Shown: in pieces, positions 4,263 through 6,736 of the stretch
Numbering within the stretch: the first letter of the stretch is position 1
How the letters are laid out: every line of letters begins with the position of its first letter
Assembly: GCA_024654105.1 (NCBI GenBank)
Contig: JANLID010000223.1
Span: forward strand, 1 to 6,736
From: Gallionella sp.
GTDB taxonomy: Bacteria; Pseudomonadota; Gammaproteobacteria; Burkholderiales; Gallionellaceae
Length of the DNA: 6,736 nt
Direction of reading: 5' to 3'
The notes under the pieces: model-generated
The model's database searches: none
Seen by the model: only the letters and a program-made list of their open reading frames with translations
What the model was told of the DNA's origin: nothing
Translations under genes and position numbers: made by a program

Positions 4263-5003
4263 TCACTTGTCGTTCAGTAGCCCCTGCATCGCCGCGACCG
4301 GCTTGACCTGCGGAAAATACACCTGGCGGTAGAAGCTGCCGAGGTTGCTCGACCACGTTACACCGTCGCTGCGCCCGAGCTTCTGCCAGTAATCCATGAT
4401 CTCCACATCATAGGCGTCGATCGCAGTCGTATAGCCGGAGGCATCGTAGTGCTCGTCGTGGCGGAAGGTCTGGATGTCCATGCGCGGCTTCAGCGGCGCA
4501 TTATCCTTGATGTGACCGATACACAGGCCGACCAGCGGGAAGGTGAGCGGCGGCAGTTGCAGTAGATTGATCATGCCTTGCGGATCGCGGCGGATGCCGC
4601 CGATCGGGACGATACCCAGTCCCAGTGATTCGGTGGCGGTGATCAGCGTGCCGAGCACGATGCCCGCATCGACGGCGGCGACGCCGAAGCCTTCCATGCT
4701 TTCGTGGATGATCTGCGCCTGCCCGGCTTTGCGCACGCCGAGGCCGGTCTTGTGAAAATCGATGGCAATGGCGATGAACACCGGCGCCTGCGCGATCCAC
4801 GCCTGCCCACCGGCGAGTTCGGCGATGCGGGCGCGCCTCTCCGCATCGCGCACCACAATCAGCGAAATTTCCTGCGCGTTCATCGAGGTTGGCGCTTGAT
4901 GTGCGGCGGCGATGATCTGGTCGAGCATGGCGTCGCTGACCGGGTCGTTCTTGTAGCTGCGGATGCTGCGGTGGGACTGCTGGATGCGCAGGGTCTCGTT
5001 CAT
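4263..5003 (-). CDS. NfsA/FRP-type FMN-dependent NADPH nitroreductase
   Basis: This 246-residue cytoplasmic flavoenzyme is of the nitroreductase fold, in the NfsA/Frp subgroup that uses FMN and NADPH to reduce nitro compounds, quinones or free flavin. The signatures run in family order: HRSIRSY (11-17, FMN phosphate contact), GGQAWIAQAP (65-74), ESLGLGIVPIGGIRRD (125-140, the flavin-binding glycine segment), FPLVGLCIGH (155-164), LKPR (171-174) and DGVTWSSNLG (213-222). The length is close to E. coli NfsA (240). The ATG at 5003 follows GGAGAA by six bases. The gene starts 32 bases after hemH ends on the same strand, so co-transcription is likely; a detoxification role beside haem synthesis is plausible but not shown. 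The true substrate cannot be read from sequence, so I leave the symbol blank. Confidence 0.85.
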   Translation of the reverse strand: MNETLRIQQSHRSIRSYKNDPVSDAMLDQIIAAAHQAPTSMNAQEISLIVVRDAERRARIAELAGGQAWIAQAPVFIAIAIDFHKTGLGVRKAGQAQIIHESMEGFGVAAVDAGIVLGTLITATESLGLGIVPIGGIRRDPQGMINLLQLPPLTFPLVGLCIGHIKDNAPLKPRMDIQTFRHDEHYDASGYTTAIDAYDVEIMDYWQKLGRSDGVTWSSNLGSFYRQVYFPQVKPVAAMQGLLNDK

Positions 5004-5035
5004 GGGCGTTTCTCCAGCAAGTGGGTCTGTTTCAT

Positions 5036-6124
5036 TTACTTTTTCGCGCCCAGTGCCAGCGCGCGCAATCTGCCTTGTTCCAGTTCCGCCGCGTCCGGCT
5101 CGATCAGCCAGCCGTGCAGGTTGTCCATCACCAGGCCGGTCAGCGCGTGCATCCAGTCATTGCGGTCGTTGAGGCAGGGGATGTAGTGGTATTCGCCACC
5201 GCCCGCATGCTGGAAATCCTCCTTGCCTTCCTGCGCGATCTCTTCCAGTGTTTCCAGACAATCGGCGACGAAGCCGGGACAGACCACGTCCAGGCGTTTG
5301 GTCTTTTGTTGCCCCAATTCCTTGAGTGTGGCGGCGGTGTAGGGTTGCAGCCACTCGGCGCGGCCGAAGCGCGACTGGAAGCTGACGGCATATTGACCGG
5401 GCTTCAGGCCGAGTTGTTGCGCCAGCAGTCGCGCGGTCTTGTGGCATTCGCAATGGTAGGGATCGCCCTTGTCCAGCGTGTAACGCGGCAGGCCGTGGAA
5501 GCTCATCAGCAGTTTTTCCGGACGGCCGTTCTTCATCCAGTAGTCGTTGATGTTGCCCGCCAGCGCGTTGATGTAGCCGGGGTGATCGTGGAAATTCCGG
5601 ATGGTGCGCAGCGCGGGCATATTGCGCATTTTTTGCAGCTCGCCGAACACGATGTCGCATACCGTCGCGGTGGTGCTGGCAGCATATTGCGGATACATCG
5701 GCACGATCAGGATACGCTGGCAATTCTGTTCCCTGAGTTTGCGCAGCACACTCGGAATAGACGGGGTGCCGTAGCGCATCGCGTAGTCCACCACGAACGG
5801 CGCCTTGGTGCGCTGGCTCAAATAGCCTTGCAGCAGTGTAGTCTGCTTTTCAGTGTGAACGCGCAGCGGCGAGCCTTCCTTCAGCCATACCGATGCATAC
5901 TTCGCGGCAGACTTTTTCGGCCGAGTGTTGAGGATGATGCCGTTGAGGATCAGCCACCAGATGGCGCGCGGTATTTCCACCACACGCGGGTCACCCAGAA
6001 ATTCTTTTAGATAGGTGCGCACCGCACTCGGTGTGGGCGCATCCGGTGTGCCGAGGTTGACCAGCAGAATGCCGGTTTTTTCCGGCGTGCCGTGAGTATA
6101 AGGGGGTTCGATTCGGTAGGGCAT
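5036..6124 (-). CDS. hemH: Ferrochelatase (protoporphyrin ferrochelatase)
   Basis: This 362-residue protein is HemH, which inserts Fe2+ into protoporphyrin IX in the last step of protohaem synthesis. It shows LVNLGTPDAPT (21-31), MRYGTPSI (116-123), YPQYAASTTATV (144-155), MSFHGLP (207-213) with the catalytic metal-binding His210, SFQSRFGRAEWL (248-259), and VCPGFVADCLETLEEI (281-296), where Glu291 aligns with human Glu343. All key residues are present and the length is normal for a proteobacterial enzyme. The frame stays open 53 codons upstream into hrcA, but I take the ATG at 6124 because TGAGGA sits seven bases before it and the conserved sequence starts shortly after. That Shine-Dalgarno overlaps the hrcA stop codon (TGA 6135-6133), showing tight operon coupling. 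Confidence 0.95.
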   Translation of the reverse strand: MPYRIEPPYTHGTPEKTGILLVNLGTPDAPTPSAVRTYLKEFLGDPRVVEIPRAIWWLILNGIILNTRPKKSAAKYASVWLKEGSPLRVHTEKQTTLLQGYLSQRTKAPFVVDYAMRYGTPSIPSVLRKLREQNCQRILIVPMYPQYAASTTATVCDIVFGELQKMRNMPALRTIRNFHDHPGYINALAGNINDYWMKNGRPEKLLMSFHGLPRYTLDKGDPYHCECHKTARLLAQQLGLKPGQYAVSFQSRFGRAEWLQPYTAATLKELGQQKTKRLDVVCPGFVADCLETLEEIAQEGKEDFQHAGGGEYHYIPCLNDRNDWMHALTGLVMDNLHGWLIEPDAAELEQGRLRALALGAKK

Positions 6125-6132
6125 AAGTTTCC

Positions 6133-6736
6133 TCAATTCTGCGACAGCGCGTTGCCCAGCAGGCGCGCGGTAATGTCCACGATCGGAATGACGCGCTGGT
6201 AGTCCATGCGTTTCGGCCCGACCACGGCAAGCGTGCCGACCACCTGGCCGTCGGCTGAGTACGGTGCGGTGATGACGCTGCATTCTTCCAGTGAGGCAAG
6301 GCCGGCTTCGGCGCCAATAAAAATATGGATGCCCTGGCCTTTGCGGCTGGCTTCCAGCAGTTGCAGCAGTTCGGTCTTTTGCTCGAATAGGTTGAACAAT
6401 CTGCGCAGGCGGTTCATGTCGGCGGAGAGATCATCCACATGCAGCAGGTGATGCTCGCCGCTGATGACTTAATCGCCGGATTGCTTGGCTGACGCTTCGT
6501 CGCCCGCCGCCAGCGCCGCCGCCATCAGCGCGCTCATATCCTGATGCAGTTGGCGCAATTCGCCGCGCAGTTTTTCGCGGATTTGCGAGAAGCTGCAGCC
6601 GATGTAATGCTGGTTGAGGAAGTTGCCCGCCTCGGTGAGCTGCGACTGGGTGTAGTCCCTTTCCATCAACAGCACGCGATTCTCCACTTCACCGTCGGGC
6701 ATCACGATGATGAGCAGCACACGTTTTTCTTTCAGA
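6133..6736 (-). pseudogene. hrcA: Heat-inducible repressor HrcA, C-terminal part, interrupted by an in-frame stop
   Basis: HrcA represses groESL and dnaK-type operons by binding CIRCE elements. The gene enters from the right edge; the N-terminal winged helix lies outside the window. Visible first are 88 codons: VLLIIVMPDGEVENRVLLMER, then YTQSQLTEAGNFLNQHYIG, then LRGELRQLHQDMSALM, ending KQSGD. A TAA follows at 6471-6469. The same frame then continues with 111 codons of unmistakable HrcA: VISGEHHLL, DLSADMNRLRRLFNLFEQK, FIGAEAGLASLEECSVITAPY, VGTLAVVGPKRMDYQRVIPI and VDITARLLGNALSQN, stopping at 6133. No bases seem missing, so a single nonsense substitution (for example from a Tyr, Gln, Glu or Lys codon) explains it. 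A GTG at 6438 could in principle restart translation but lacks a Shine-Dalgarno. Sequencing error is the main alternative. hemH follows after 8 bases. Confidence 0.85.

Noticed and set aside
5036..6283. Longer 415-residue frame for ferrochelatase
   Set aside because: The first 53 codons overlap the HrcA coding region in another frame and look unlike any HemH N-terminus; the Shine-Dalgarno TGAGGA supports the ATG at 6124.

Overview
The window looks like a chromosomal segment of a betaproteobacterium, possibly of the Nitrosomonadales/Gallionellaceae type. That placement rests on the tight hrcA-hemH gene order, the HrcA and HemH sequences, and a PilA-type pilin with a sigma-54-like promoter. It is an inference from gene content; no ribosomal RNA or other taxonomic marker is present.

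Layout from left to right. Positions 1-348 hold no convincing gene. Positions 349-938 (+) are a complete type II toxin-antitoxin module: a promoter with a near-perfect palindrome over its -10 box, a ribbon-helix-helix antitoxin, and a ParE/RelE-type toxin overlapping it by one base. Positions 969-2717 (-) encode a 582-residue polytopic membrane protein with the motifs of TMTC-like GT-C glycosyltransferases. It lies just downstream of a strong intrinsic terminator (2721-2753) that ends the type IV pilin gene pilA (2778-3209, -). pilA has a strong Shine-Dalgarno and, about 125 bp upstream of its start, a textbook -24/-12 sigma-54 promoter, behind which sits a 7-bp-period array of CTGTC boxes resembling PilR sites.

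Positions 3300-4262 carry no intact gene. They form a pile-up of small palindromic repeat elements of three unrelated kinds (3634-3726, 3766-3886, 3988-4144) plus what may be the C-terminal remnant of a ParE-like toxin on the minus strand.

Positions 4263-6736 (-) read as one leftward gene string: hrcA (partial at the window edge), hemH (ferrochelatase) and an NfsA-type flavin nitroreductase. The spacings are 8 and 32 bp and hemH and the nitroreductase each have a good Shine-Dalgarno. hrcA is broken by an in-frame TAA at 6469-6471, with clear HrcA sequence in the same frame on both sides. If real, this would remove about 111 residues from the heat-shock repressor.

The most interesting points are: (1) the nonsense codon in hrcA; (2) a TMTC-like glycosyltransferase directly behind a pilin that ends in a C-terminal serine, the position TfpO/PilO modifies in Pseudomonas group I pilins, although this enzyme does not look like TfpO; (3) the sigma-54 promoter with its heptad array; and (4) the nested hairpin element at 3988-4144.
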